This document shows positions 34,186-44,038 of a stretch of 64,000 bases of DNA, in pieces (within the stretch, counting starts at the first letter, position 1; every line of letters starts with the position of its first letter). Made by a program: the position numbers and the translations under genes. The notes under the pieces are model-generated. The model saw nothing but the letters and a program-made list of their open reading frames with translations, ran no database searches and had not been told where the DNA came from. Origin of the DNA: DATCJA01 sp963814955 (GTDB taxonomy: Bacteria > Acidobacteriota > Vicinamibacteria > Vicinamibacterales > UBA2999). Where the stretch lies: positions 744,001 through 808,000 of the forward strand of contig CAWFEX010000004.1 of assembly GCA_963814955.1 (NCBI GenBank), read 5' to 3'.

Positions 34186-35059
34186 GGAGGCTGGTTTGGG
34201 CCCACCGCGGACGTGCTCGACCGCGCAGGAACCAGTCGGCCGCGCGCGCGTATACCGGGCCGAGAAGCGGTTTGATCAGTCCTTTCGCGTTCCAGCTCGC
34301 CCACTCGCGATATCTGGTCCATGGCGCGGGCTGAACGAGCCTGGCTGCTGCATCCGGCGCATGCAGACGTCGCAGCGTGAAGCGGCCGACGACGTAGAGC
34401 CCGTGTTCGTCGTGCGCGGTCGTCGTCGGCTCCGAGGTGAACAGCACCCGAAGTCCCGCGTCGCGCGCCGTCGCTGCGACGCGCCGCGAGTAGTAGCCGC
34501 CCGGAACCGATCCGGTCTCCACCTCGTGACCGACGAGGTCCTCGAGAACACGACGGCTGCGCGACCATTCGTCGCGCAGATGGCCGACCGCACACGTGCT
34601 GAACCGGGCAGGATGCGACGCGGAGTGCGTCCCGATGATGTGGCCGCGGGCATCGAGCTCGCGAATCTGTGCGGCGGTCAGAAATCCGCGCGTGCCGATC
34701 GCGTCGGTGGTCACGAAACAGTGGCCGCGCCACCCTCGCGCTTCAAGGCGGTCCGCAATCAACGTGTAGTACCAGACCCCGCCATCGTCCACCGTAACCA
34801 CGTACGGGACTCGGTAGCCGGAGGCCTTCACCCCTCGACACGTGCTCCGGGTGCCCTGAGCGAAGTCGAAGGGCAGTCCTCCGATCACGTCCGCAATCAG
34901 CGATGGCCTATCGGCGCGCGCGCGCGCCAGACCGGCTAACTGGCCGTCGAAATCGCGAAGCGCCAGCTTGTAGCGGTCCGCCGCTTCGGACGAGAACCCG
35001 CTTTCCCGCGGATCCTCGGCGTAGACGTCATGAAAAAGCAGCGAGATGACCTGCATCAT
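34181..35059 (-). CDS. Polysaccharide deacetylase (NodB/CE4 fold) with an in-frame repeat insertion
   Basis: A metal-dependent carbohydrate deacetylase of 292 residues. Motif 1 is VVTVDDGGVWYY, the metal-binding HxxxH motif is GTHSASH, and a later motif is SVPGGYYSRRVAATA. The N-terminus (ISLLFHDVYAEDPRESGF) matches PEP-CTERM-locus deacetylases. About 15 residues (PFDFAQGTRSTCRG) ahead of motif 1 derive from a palindromic element at 34831-34874 and are absent from the family pattern. The gene overlaps the formyltransferase stop by about 30 bases. Likely removes acetyl groups from amino sugars of the polymer. Confidence 0.88.
   Translation of the reverse strand: MMQVISLLFHDVYAEDPRESGFSSEAADRYKLALRDFDGQLAGLARARADRPSLIADVIGGLPFDFAQGTRSTCRGVKASGYRVPYVVTVDDGGVWYYTLIADRLEARGWRGHCFVTTDAIGTRGFLTAAQIRELDARGHIIGTHSASHPARFSTCAVGHLRDEWSRSRRVLEDLVGHEVETGSVPGGYYSRRVAATARDAGLRVLFTSEPTTTAHDEHGLYVVGRFTLRRLHAPDAAARLVQPAPWTRYREWASWNAKGLIKPLLGPVYARAADWFLRGRARPRWAQTSLR
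34831..34874. repeat. CCCCTCGAC...GTCGAAGGG palindrome inserted in frame
   Basis: Inverted ends cccctcgac and gtcgaaggg enclose ctgagcgaag. It is read in frame as FDFAQGTRSTCRG in the deacetylase. The ccctgagcgaagtcgaaggg core is common as a dispersed repeat in several bacterial phyla. Confidence 0.8.
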
Positions 35060-35855
35060 GCAACCTGGCTTTGCGGCGGGCGGCGCGCTTCCACCGCAGA
35101 TACTCGATCAGGCGAGGCTGCCCCCATGTGGCGGAACGGCGTCCCTCTGTAGGAATCGTGGGAACGACGTCACCGCGGCAGACCGACAGCAGAATTCGTT
35201 CAATCGCGTCAAGGTTTTCAAACACGACGCGGTGCTGGATGACGATGTGCGACTCTCGCACCTCGTCGAAACGGCAGCTCGCGTGCAGGTAGACCGGCCC
35301 CGTGTCGACGCCGGCGTCAGCCCGAAGCAGTGTCATCCCGACCCGGTCGAGATCGCGATTGACCAGCGCCCAGAAGCATCCGTGCGCGTTCCGGTATTCC
35401 GGACAGATGCCGGGATGCAGCACGAACGTGCCCGCACGCGGCAACTGGAGCATCTCGGGTTTCAGGATGAACTTGCAGCGCGCAATCACCACGTCCGGTC
35501 GAACGCGCTCGAGAAAACGACGCGCCTCATCACTGTTCGGACTGGAGACGACGATCCGCGGAACCTCGTCGAGCTGGACCGGATAGCGCTGCCGAAATTC
35601 GGCCACCGTGCGCGTTTCCCAGGCGGCGTCCCGTCTGGCCAGGCGCAGGCGCGCGAAGATCCGGAAGGCGACGACATCGAGAAAGCGCAAGAATCCAACG
35701 CGCCGAATCTCTCGTCGCGCCGTCCGCAACAGTCGTCCATGTCCGTCACGGATGATGATGAGACCAGCCAATTTCAGTCTGCTCGCCAGCCACGCTGCGA
35801 GCGCCTCGCGATCGAGAAGGCTCTGGTCGTGGCAGATGAGAACGACCGTCGGCAT
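35028..35855 (-). CDS. Formyltransferase-like protein
   Basis: A 275-residue protein with the N10-formyl-tetrahydrofolate transferase fold. The core motif reads LHPGICPEYRNAHGCFWAL, followed by GMTLLRADAGVDTGPVYLHA, where the Asp of the catalytic triad is kept. The Asn of the usual N-x-H pair is Val (V-L-H). Relatives in polysaccharide loci put formyl groups on amino sugars, fitting the DegT aminotransferase at 45188. The ATG at 35855 gives the natural start (MPTVVLICHDQSLLDREALA); the 5' end overlaps the GT4 gene by about 110 bases, which is unusual and may reflect an indel in one of the two. Confidence 0.82.
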   Translation of the reverse strand: MPTVVLICHDQSLLDREALAAWLASRLKLAGLIIIRDGHGRLLRTARREIRRVGFLRFLDVVAFRIFARLRLARRDAAWETRTVAEFRQRYPVQLDEVPRIVVSSPNSDEARRFLERVRPDVVIARCKFILKPEMLQLPRAGTFVLHPGICPEYRNAHGCFWALVNRDLDRVGMTLLRADAGVDTGPVYLHASCRFDEVRESHIVIQHRVVFENLDAIERILLSVCRGDVVPTIPTEGRRSATWGQPRLIEYLRWKRAARRKARLHDAGHLAAFS

Positions 35856-37074
35856 ATGCGCGTCTCTGTGCATGCAGGGCAACCACTTCTTCACAGTGTT
35901 TTTCAAAGGTACGAGCGACGATGGGCCATGAGTAGTTCGCCTCGACGAGCGAACGTCCGGCGTGACCAAGCGCGTGCCGCCGCTCCTGATCGCGCAAAAG
36001 CGTTACGACGGCATCGGTGAATGCAGCGGGATCGTCCGCGGGCTGAAAATGCTGGCCGGGCTGCAGGCCAAGCCCTTCCGCGCCGACCGTTGTCGACACG
36101 ACGGCCTTCCCCATGGCGAGCGCCTCGAAAATCTTCAGACGCGTGCCGCTGCCGGCACGTAACGGAACGACGTAGACCGCTGCCTCCCCGATCCATGGCC
36201 GCACATCGTCTACCGTCCCGGTGACGATGATGCCTGGCCGCGAGGCGAGCGCTTGTACGAGCGGGCTCGGATTACGGCCGACGATTGTGAACGACGCGTC
36301 GGGGATCGCCGCCTGAATCCGCGGCAGGATAGCGTCGGCGAAATGAACGACGGCGTCTTCGTTGGGATGCCAGTCCATGGAACCGCTGAAGACGAGTCGC
36401 GTCGCGCGTTCGCGGTACCCGTTCGGCGTGAAGTAATTCGTATCGACGCCGGTCGGAACGGATACTGCCCGCATGTCAGGGGCAATCGCTTCGAGCCGTT
36501 GCTTGTCGTCTTCCGAGACCGCGATTGTGAGGTCGGCATCGGTGCACGCATCTGCCTCGCGCGCGCGCAGCTTCCGCCACTCGATTTCAATCAGCGCCCG
36601 TCGCCACGCCCGCGATTCGACCGCGCCCAGCCGCTGCCAGATCATGTATTCGACGTTGTGCTCGAACAACACGACGGGGACGCTGCCGCGCATCGGCACA
36701 TTCGCAGCGGCAAAGAGAAAATCGGAAACGCAAAGATCGACGTTTCCCTCGTCCATCAGATTGCGGACCTCGCGCCGCATTGACGGAACACGCCACTTCC
36801 ACAGATCCACTGGATAGCGCGACATCCACGATCGCGCGACAGACGCCGCAAACCCGGCATCGCCGCGTTTCGGGACGACGTGTGGAATGGAAATGACGCG
36901 GTGACAATGAGAGAGCTGGCGTTCCAGACCTTGTGGATCGTCGGCGGGTCCGTGCGTGGTCAGGATCGTCACACGGTGGCGGCGCGCCAGATCCGAGACG
37001 ATCTGCAGGCTGCGAACGCGGCCACCGCTTGTGGCGGGCCAGAGACCGCCCATTTTCACCCAGAGAATCTGCAT
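35746..37074 (-). CDS. GT4-type glycosyltransferase (PEP-CTERM-locus type)
   Basis: A 442-residue GT-B transferase. The N-terminus MQILWVKMGGLWPATSGGRVRS with EHNVEYMIWQRL and the donor-domain motifs VFSGSMDWHPNEDAV, FTIVGRNPSP and GSGTRLKIFEALAMGKAVVST are typical of transferases found in exosortase-type exopolysaccharide loci. The last 50 residues (after KHCEEVVAL) look non-native and overlap the formyltransferase gene, so the original stop may have been lost. Cytosolic. It follows the second heparinase gene with a family A palindrome (37101-37120) in the gap. Confidence 0.9.
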   Translation of the reverse strand: MQILWVKMGGLWPATSGGRVRSLQIVSDLARRHRVTILTTHGPADDPQGLERQLSHCHRVISIPHVVPKRGDAGFAASVARSWMSRYPVDLWKWRVPSMRREVRNLMDEGNVDLCVSDFLFAAANVPMRGSVPVVLFEHNVEYMIWQRLGAVESRAWRRALIEIEWRKLRAREADACTDADLTIAVSEDDKQRLEAIAPDMRAVSVPTGVDTNYFTPNGYRERATRLVFSGSMDWHPNEDAVVHFADAILPRIQAAIPDASFTIVGRNPSPLVQALASRPGIIVTGTVDDVRPWIGEAAVYVVPLRAGSGTRLKIFEALAMGKAVVSTTVGAEGLGLQPGQHFQPADDPAAFTDAVVTLLRDQERRHALGHAGRSLVEANYSWPIVARTFEKHCEEVVALHAQRRAYADGRSHLPRPEPSRSRGARSVAGEQTEIGWSHHHP

Positions 37075-37100
37075 AACTATCGAACCTCGCCCGGCAGCAG

Positions 37101-37120
37101 GTCCGGCTGAAGCCGGACAC
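37101..37120. repeat. Family A palindrome
   Basis: gtccggctgaagccggacac is a 20-base near-perfect palindrome between the corrected heparinase stop (37139-37141) and the next gene. In the uncorrected frame it is read as SVRLQPD. Confidence 0.85.
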
Positions 37121-37138
37121 TGCGTACGATCAACCGCG

Positions 37139-39371
37139 TTACTCGCGCTCCACTGAGACCGCCCGGTCGCTGAATCGCACTATTCGACGCGGTCGGTCGA
37201 AGGCGATGCCCGTGGGTTGACCGGTATCGTCGTAGATCGCTCGGTACCGAAGGAGGCGACGCTTGCGCCTGGCGGTCGGGCAAAAGCAACGTGACGATGC
37301 GCCACGGCAGAGACACGCCGAAGGAATAGATCAACATCGGTGCCGCTCGGCGGTCGCCGTAACCCTCTGAAATCCAGCCGCTTATGGGCGAAACTTCGCC
37401 AAACTTCAGTGCCGGTTGCACGGGTCCTGATGGAAATGGACAAATCCACAGCACCCGCCCGTTCGCGGTCTCGGCGCGCGCCCAGGGGTGAATGCCCAGA
37501 GCAACGTTCAACGGAGCAAACTGGAAGGTAAGGTCGAGCTGATGGCGGGCCGAGCCGGACAGGTCATCGACGAGGATCCAGTAACCGGGCTTGACGAAGA
37601 TCACTCGCCGGCGGTGAGCCACCGGGTCCGCAAGCGACAAATAGCCGTTGTGCTCGGCGTCGAGGAAATCGAATTCCGGCGTGGAGTGCCATTCGCGCAG
37701 CCTGACGCGCGGCTGCCCGTGCCAGCCGAACGGACCGGCCGGTTCTGCCTGGCTCATGCCGTCCACCATCACGGTGCTGTGCGCCGCCGTGCTCCGGAAG
37801 TAATCCCGCCACTGCGGCTCGCCAGTGTAGGAGTAGGTCCCCGCATCGATAAGGCACGGCTCACCAAAAACCGAACACTGAATGCTGAGGAGATCGGCGT
37901 GCCCGTGACCGCCGCTCACGGGGCAGCCAATCGGGCCAATGTCGACGATGGCGTGGTGGGCTTCCGGCGTCCAGTCGCTTCGCATCGACGCGTATCCGCC
38001 CGAGGGGAATACGCACGAGGGATTCGTTGTCGGCGTCGTCGGGCGCAGCGCCTCGAACGCGCGCAGGCCGTCGCCGCCCAGCAGCCACATCACCTCGGGA
38101 GTGAGGCCGCCGGCAGCCCATGCGAAATCACGGCGGCGGAAGTGTGTGGCGGCCACGCCGAACAGGCCGCGCGCGTCACACGGCGAGCGGCGCTGCAGCG
38201 GCAGCAGACAGCCGCCGTCGTCATCGCCCAGCGCCGGAAGCACGCCGTCGGGCCGGCGGATCGCGACGAGAAAGTCAATCATCTGCTGCACGCGCTCGGA
38301 GATGCACTCAGGCAACTCGATTCCGTTGCGCTGAGCCAGCAGCACGAGGTGCAGATACGCATCGGCAATGTAACGGTGATAGCAGGTCGAACGTTCGAAA
38401 TGCACACCGTCCCTGCAGATCTGCGCGTCGCATTCGGACGCGAGAATGCGAACGGCAACTTCACGCCATCTGTCAGACTCACGAAATTCAGGAAACACCG
38501 TCGCGACGTAGAAGAGACCCAGTGATTCGCAGGTCAGGTCGGTATTTCTGGATTGGTAGTACGACAGATACCGTCTGACGTGCGCTGCGTGCAGCCACAG
38601 CCCCGCGAACATTCTCTGCAGCCAGGCCGCCGACACTGACCGGGCTTCACGGATCAGCAAGAGCATCCAGCACCAGGAAATCGCGCGGAGCGCCACCTCG
38701 GCGCTGTTCGCCCAGTTGATACCCACGCCCGGAGGGTTGGCATCCAGCCATGCGTCGATCGTCTTGACACACGCCTCCGCGTAGTCTTCGTTTCCGGTCA
38801 GCGTCCACGCCTGCGCGAGGGAGACGAGCCACTGGTGGCGATTCAGTTCCCATATGAGCCGGCTGTCGCCAACGATCGCAGGGTCGTGAACGTCGATCAG
38901 GCTCCACGCGATGAGCGGGGCGCGCCGGCTCCTCAGCGGATCGAGGTGCCAGTCGATTGGGTCTCCGAACCAGAGCGTGCGGTAGGTGAGCAGATCGAAC
39001 TGACGCTTCAGCAGACCGTCCGCGTATGCCACGAGATGGGCTCGGTGCTCCGCCAGTCCGTCGGCGATCGCGGCCGGTGTTGTCGCCCGTTCGGCGCCAA
39101 CGAAGAATCGCTGCGGGGCGACGTCGCGAAGAATGTGGATCCCGGCCTCGGCGTGCGCCAGTTCCGGCGCATGCTTTCGCAGCAGCGTCTCAGGTTGATC
39201 CGGGAGCTCGACCGGCGCGACGCGCTCGAGCCATTTGGACGCTTCCTGCCAGCCGCGATACGCGAGCTCGCCGAAGCGCATGTCCCGAATGCGCCGATAG
39301 CCCCGGTCGTGCCGATCGACACCCGGACCCAGGATTGGCGGGTCCAGCGGGAGAGATGAAGCGTTATCCAT
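37139..39371 (-). CDS. Heparinase II/III family lyase (second copy; frameshift near 37244-37275)
   Basis: Homologous in design to the protein at 24845. The toroid includes RLIWELNRHQWLVSLAQAWTLTGNEDY, GVGINWANSAEVALRAISW, NTDLTCESLGLFYVA and HFERSTCYHRYIADAY. The beta-sandwich includes GHGHADLLSIQCSVFGEPCLIDAGTYSY and DYFRSTAAHSTVMVDG. After TLLLPDRQ the reading frame as given runs into low-quality sequence and a repeat, ending at 37077. With one base removed at the GGTACC (37243-37248) it continues as YRAIYDDTGQPTGIAFDRPR to VSVERE and a TAA at 37139-37141, the normal family ending. About 740 residues. Probably edits or degrades the locus polymer. Confidence 0.87.
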
Positions 39372-39376
39372 TGTCC

Positions 39377-41339
39377 TCAGTTCGCTTCGCCCGGCACGCC
39401 GACGGGCCAGTGGGCCGCCGGGTAGCGGGGTGAAAGTTCCGTCGCCGTGGTGCCGCGGCCTGATGCTTCAGCGAGGCGAGGCCGCGAGTCGAGGAAGCGG
39501 CGGCACCAGAGCTCGAACGACAGAATCGTCCAGAGTTGGAGATCCAGATTCCGGCCGCGTTGATTCGACTGGAGTAATCGCTCGACGTACCGGAGGTCGA
39601 AGATCCCGCGCTGCCGGCACGTGTCCGACAGCAGCAGGTCGCGCGCAAACCCGGCCAGGTCGTTGCGAAACCATTGCGCAATCGGCACGGCGAAGCCGTG
39701 CTTCGGCCGGTCGATGATCTCGTCCGGCACAATCCCGCGCATCGCTTGCTTGAACAGATACTTCGTGGTGCCGTTTCTGAGCCGGAATTTCGCCGGAATC
39801 GTGGCCGCGAATTCCACCAGCCGATGGTCGAGCAGGGGCGGGCGCGCTTCCAGCGAATGCGCCATCGTCATTCGATCGACCTTGGTGAGGATGTCGAGCG
39901 GAAGGTAGTGATTCAGATCGCGGTATTGAATCGCCGACAGCCAGTCGTCGTTCCCCTGATCGAATGCCGACAACGCGTTTGTCAGCGGATCATGCCGTGC
40001 GACCTGCTCCAGTGCCGCGCCCTGGAAGAGGCAGGGCAGTTCATCGTCGTGAAACAGCGACGAGGCATCGAGATATCTTCTGGGCCCGTCGAGAGCCAGA
40101 TGACGCAGGAACCGGCGTCCATACATGCCGTGCGGCATGAGCGCGCCGATTGCACCCATGCACTTCCTGAGTGTCCGTGGCAACCGATCGTGCCGCGCGC
40201 TCTTGTCCTTCGACGACGTACTTGTCGTATCCCGCGAAAAGCTCATCGCCGCCGTCGCCGCTCAGCACGACCTTCACGTGTTCGGCCGCAAGCTTCGACA
40301 CCATATACGTGGCGATGGCGGACGTGTCGCCGAACGGCTCGTCGAGGTACCACGTCAGGTCTTCGACCGTCTGCACCACGTCGGGCCGAAGGACGAGGTC
40401 GTAATGGTCGGTACCGAAGGTCGCCGCGACAGACCGGGCGTGGGCCAGTTCGTCGAAGCCGGCTTCCGCAAATCCAATTGAGAATGTCTTGAGGCGTCCG
40501 GCGGCGGGCTTGGCCATCATGGCGACGACAGCGCTCGAGTCGATGCCACCACTCAGAAACGCGCCAACGTTGACGTCGCTGACTTGATGGACTGTTACGG
40601 CGTCGTGAAGCTGTGCCCGGAGACGCTCCACGAGCGTGGCTTCGCCGACGCTCTCGTCCGGCTCGAAGGTCACGTCCCAGTAACGCTCGGTCCTCAGAGG
40701 ACGATTCGGGCCGGCCACCGCCACGCGCGCGGGTTCGAGCTTGGAGATTCCGCTGACGATGCTCTGATCGGCGGGCGTCGCGAGGAACGTGAAAAGGTGT
40801 CCGACGGCTTTCCAATTGAGTGAACGATCGGTGTCGTCGTTCTGAAGCAGCGGCTTGAGCTCCGAAGCAAACAGCAGTTCGCCGTCGCGCTCTGTGTAAT
40901 AGAGAGGCTTGATGCCGAGCCGATCCCGCGCGAGCAGGATCTGCCGGCGCCGCACATCCCAGACGGCAAACGCAAACATCCCGCGGAGCTGCTCGACGCA
41001 GCGGGCACCGAGGTCTTCGTACAGATGAACGATTGTTTCGGTATCGCTCGACGTCCTGAGGGTGTGCCCTTTCGACTCCAGCTGACGCCGCAACTGTCTG
41101 TAGTTGTAGATCTCGCCGTTGAACACGACCCAGACCGAGCCGTCTTCGTTGGAGATTGGCTGGTGCCCGTTATCGAGGTCGATGATGCTCAGGCGTCGCA
41201 TGCCCATGGCCACGCCCTCGCCCAGATAGACGCCTTCGTCGTCGGGTCCGCGATGGACCATGGCGCGGCACATCCCGCGGATTTCGTGTTCGAGGATTGG
41301 ACGCCGATCCCACCGGACGATTCCGGCAATGCCGCACAT
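39377..41339 (-). CDS. Glutamine-dependent asparagine synthase-like amidotransferase (second copy; frameshift near 40195)
   Basis: AsnB-type, as at 22241 but clearly diverged. The glutaminase domain starts MCGIAGIVRWDRR with HRGPDDEGVYLG and FNGEIYNYRQLR. The synthase has FLSGGIDSSAVVAMMAK and SGDGGDELFAGYDKYV. Near 40195 the frame changes, and HDRLPRTLRKCMGAIGALMP leads to RPPLLDHRLVEFAATIPAKF and the C-terminal helices. The ATG at 41339 follows aaaggaacc. About 650 residues. Homologues in exopolysaccharide loci are annotated as XrtA/PEP-CTERM amidotransferases. It may amidate uronic acids. Heparinase follows after 5 bases. Confidence 0.9.
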
Positions 41340-41362
41340 TGGATGGTTCCTTTCGGAGTATT

Positions 41363-41500
41363 CGTAGGGCGCGGCTTTACGCCGCGCCAGGCGGGCCGTG
41401 AAGGCCCGCCTACGTCGGCTAGCGTGCCGTACGACCTCCGCCAAGGTCGGTGGTCCGCCGTAGACGCGAAGGCGGAAGGCCCGCCCTACGTTATGAAACG
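41363..41500. repeat. Family B repeat block upstream of the asnB-like gene
   Basis: It contains cgtagggcgcggctttacgccgcgcc, gcgggccgtgaaggcccgcc (41391-41410), and aaggcggaaggcccgccctacgttatgaaacg (41469-41500). It fills the 151-base gap between the flippase and amidotransferase genes. The flippase stop codon (TAA, 41491-41493) lies at its edge. Confidence 0.8.
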
Positions 41501-42930
41501 CGAACTGCGAGCCGCGCGGCTTGCGTCGACCGCAGCACCTGAGCGCCGCAGTAGAAAAGCAGCGCGTAAGTGAAAGCGTAGAGAGCGGATCCGACGATGA
41601 ACGTCACGAGCGGAGGCCACGCGACGGTGACCTGAAGCCATCGAACGGGCGCGATCGAAAGAAGGGCCACGGCCGCAATGCCCGCGAGCCGTCGCCAGGG
41701 CAGCGCCCCGCGCACGCCGAGGTGCATCAGCCACGCAATTCTCGCGACGCCCAGCGTCTTGGTGATCGTCAAGGCAAGCAACGCAACGCCGACGGCGCCG
41801 ATCAAGCCGAACGACGACAGAAAGCCGCCAATCAGGCTCGCCACGCATGCGAACCGCACGAGGTTCATGACCAGCAGAAATCGCGTCTGTGCGTACACCC
41901 TGAGCACGGCGTCTACCGCCATCACGGCCGGGAGCATGGTCAGTGCCCACACAACGAAGATCGGAACACTGGCGGCGTATGTGGTGGTGAACAGGCCGAC
42001 GATCAGGTCATGAGCGCCGACGACGAGCAGACAGGCCAGTGGAAAAATCAGAAATGCCAGTCGACACACCGTGTCGTGCCAGAGCACAATCGCCGCGTCG
42101 CCGCGCGGCGTATCGGCCATCTTGACCATGAGGACGTTCACCGTGGAGGTCACGATCAAGTCGTACAAGGGAATCTGAAGGCACCCGATCGCGTAGATGG
42201 CAAACGTTGCAGTGTCGAACCGGGTGGCAACCACGTACTGGTGGTAGTTGATGAGCACCACGTCGACGCCGACCGCGAGGGCAAATGGCAGCGCATAGCG
42301 CAGCTGCTGCTTCAGCAGCGCAACGTCGATCCGCAAATCGCGGCCGCAGAGCCGCCAAAGGGCCACCAGGGTTGCCGCCAACCGCAACGCGCCAAACACA
42401 CTGGCACCGATGAACACCGCCCTGAGGCTGCCGAACAGCAGGGCGGGGCCGATGAAGAGTGCCGTGCGCACGATGTCGGAAATCGCGTAGGTAACGGCTG
42501 CCGCAAAATGCTTTTGCCGTGACACCATCACGATCTCGAGGACCGTGGAGGTCAGCGAGAAGAAGAGGAACAACGCAAGCGGTACGGCATAGGTGGCAAG
42601 CTCAGGGCTCATCCACGAGGCGACGGCCGGCCGTGCAACGACCAGGATTCCGACAAGCGTCGCACCGACTAGGGCAAGAGATGCGAGGGCATTGGCAGCA
42701 TAGCGCCCGGTGTGCGCGGAGGCCCGTGGCACAAAGTAGTACAGACTCTCTGCCATCCCGAGCTGCAGGACGCCGTACAGCGTGGCGTAGATCAGAAAGA
42801 ACTGCTTGTAGATGCCGAAGGTCGCCGGCTCGAATACGCGAGCGAGCACAATGCCGATCGCAAATGACGCGGCAAGGCCGACGCTGCGGCCCGCGACGAG
42901 CAGGGCGGCTGGGCGCGAGGTGCTATTCAT
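41491..42930 (-). CDS. Oligosaccharide flippase, Wzx/MATE-like
   Basis: An inner-membrane protein of about 479 residues with some twelve to fourteen hydrophobic helices along its length. The N-terminus (AALLVAGRSVGLAASFAIGIVLARVFEPATFGIYKQFFLIY) matches the polysaccharide biosynthesis/flippase family. It would move the lipid-linked repeat unit across the inner membrane before polymerisation by the Wzy-like protein at 48660. The ATG at 42930 was chosen over an upstream GTG-type start. It overlaps the preceding deacetylase stop by eight bases. Confidence 0.88.
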   Translation of the reverse strand: MNSTSRPAALLVAGRSVGLAASFAIGIVLARVFEPATFGIYKQFFLIYATLYGVLQLGMAESLYYFVPRASAHTGRYAANALASLALVGATLVGILVVARPAVASWMSPELATYAVPLALFLFFSLTSTVLEIVMVSRQKHFAAAVTYAISDIVRTALFIGPALLFGSLRAVFIGASVFGALRLAATLVALWRLCGRDLRIDVALLKQQLRYALPFALAVGVDVVLINYHQYVVATRFDTATFAIYAIGCLQIPLYDLIVTSTVNVLMVKMADTPRGDAAIVLWHDTVCRLAFLIFPLACLLVVGAHDLIVGLFTTTYAASVPIFVVWALTMLPAVMAVDAVLRVYAQTRFLLVMNLVRFACVASLIGGFLSSFGLIGAVGVALLALTITKTLGVARIAWLMHLGVRGALPWRRLAGIAAVALLSIAPVRWLQVTVAWPPLVTFIVGSALYAFTYALLFYCGAQVLRSTQAARLAVRVS

Positions 42931-44038
42931 GCGACCTCGTCCGTGCAACGTGCACGCGTTCGCACCGCCGCGCGGGCGGCCAGAGATCCTGTACCTGACA
43001 GTTCAGGATCGCCGACGAAAAACGGCCGTCGGCGTCCACTGACGATCCCTGCCACAACAGAAGACGCTCGATGGTCAGCGCCGGATGGCAAACGTCGCCG
43101 TGCCGGCATGCCGTGTACGCGAACTCGTACCCGGCGCGGCTCACCTCGTCGACGACCGCGGGCGTGAACTGACCGCCGGGGTACGCGAAGTGCGTAACCG
43201 GCCGGCCGAGATAACGTTCGAGCAGCCGCTTCGACCCTGTGAGCTCTTCGGCAACCACGCCCGGCGCCTCCGTTGGCAGCGAGACGTGACTCTTGGTGTG
43301 CGATCCAATGGTCATCCCCGCCCTGCCCATTTCGTCAAGTTCCTCCCAGTTGAGGGTGACTGGCACGTGATGAAATCCGTTGCCGACCGTAGTCTCGAGC
43401 CCGTCCATGAGACGACGAACGTCGACGAGTGGAAGTTCAGGCAGGATTGAGGTGACGGCGAGCATGGGATTCCTCGCGGCCAGTTTGTTCTCTGTAATGC
43501 AGGCAGCCGGCAGTCGAAGCGCGTGAAAGAGTCCCGTCATCTCGCGCCGCGGATCGGTCCAGGCGGCAAATGCCTTCGTCATCAGGTGATACAGCTTGTC
43601 GTGCACCTGCCAGAACGGCTTGCCAACGAGATCGGTCACGACGAATACCGCGCCCGGAATCCCTTTTCGTTTGAGCACCGGGAACGCCTGTTCGTACACG
43701 TCCCGGTAGCCGTCGTCGAATGTCACCGCCGCGACCGGTTTGTCGAAGCGCCTGCCGCCGGCGATGTGCTCGCCGATTTCATCCAGCGTGACGAACGTGA
43801 AATGGCGGCCGATGCAATCGAGATGGCGCTCGAACATCCTGCTGCTGATCAGCATGCTCGGCATCTCGGTACGCGCAGCCGTGCCGAAGTCTTCGACCAC
43901 GCGGTGGTAGCCGAGAACGAGCGGCCGATCCGCCCCTCGCGCCAGAGCCGCAGCAAAGCCATGGTCCCGAACCTGCGAGATTGTCGAGGCCAGAGCGGAT
44001 TTGAGTCGCCAACGCCAATGGACGGCAGACCTAGACAC
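42923..44038 (-). CDS. Polysaccharide deacetylase (NodB/CE4 fold)
   Basis: About 371 residues. The N-terminal LVLGYHRV strand is followed by TFDDGYRDVYEQAFPVL (catalytic Asp pair), MTIGSHTKSHVSLP (metal-binding H..H) and THFAYPGGQFTPAVVDEVSRAGYEFAYT. A central insertion of about 110 residues sits between motifs, common in PEP-CTERM-locus deacetylases. It starts at a GTG with gggag 6 bases ahead and overlaps the GNAT gene by eight bases. It probably deacetylates the polymer or its precursor in the cytoplasm or periplasm; no clear signal peptide is seen. Confidence 0.9.
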   Translation of the reverse strand: MSRSAVHWRWRLKSALASTISQVRDHGFAAALARGADRPLVLGYHRVVEDFGTAARTEMPSMLISSRMFERHLDCIGRHFTFVTLDEIGEHIAGGRRFDKPVAAVTFDDGYRDVYEQAFPVLKRKGIPGAVFVVTDLVGKPFWQVHDKLYHLMTKAFAAWTDPRREMTGLFHALRLPAACITENKLAARNPMLAVTSILPELPLVDVRRLMDGLETTVGNGFHHVPVTLNWEELDEMGRAGMTIGSHTKSHVSLPTEAPGVVAEELTGSKRLLERYLGRPVTHFAYPGGQFTPAVVDEVSRAGYEFAYTACRHGDVCHPALTIERLLLWQGSSVDADGRFSSAILNCQVQDLWPPARRCERVHVARTRSHE

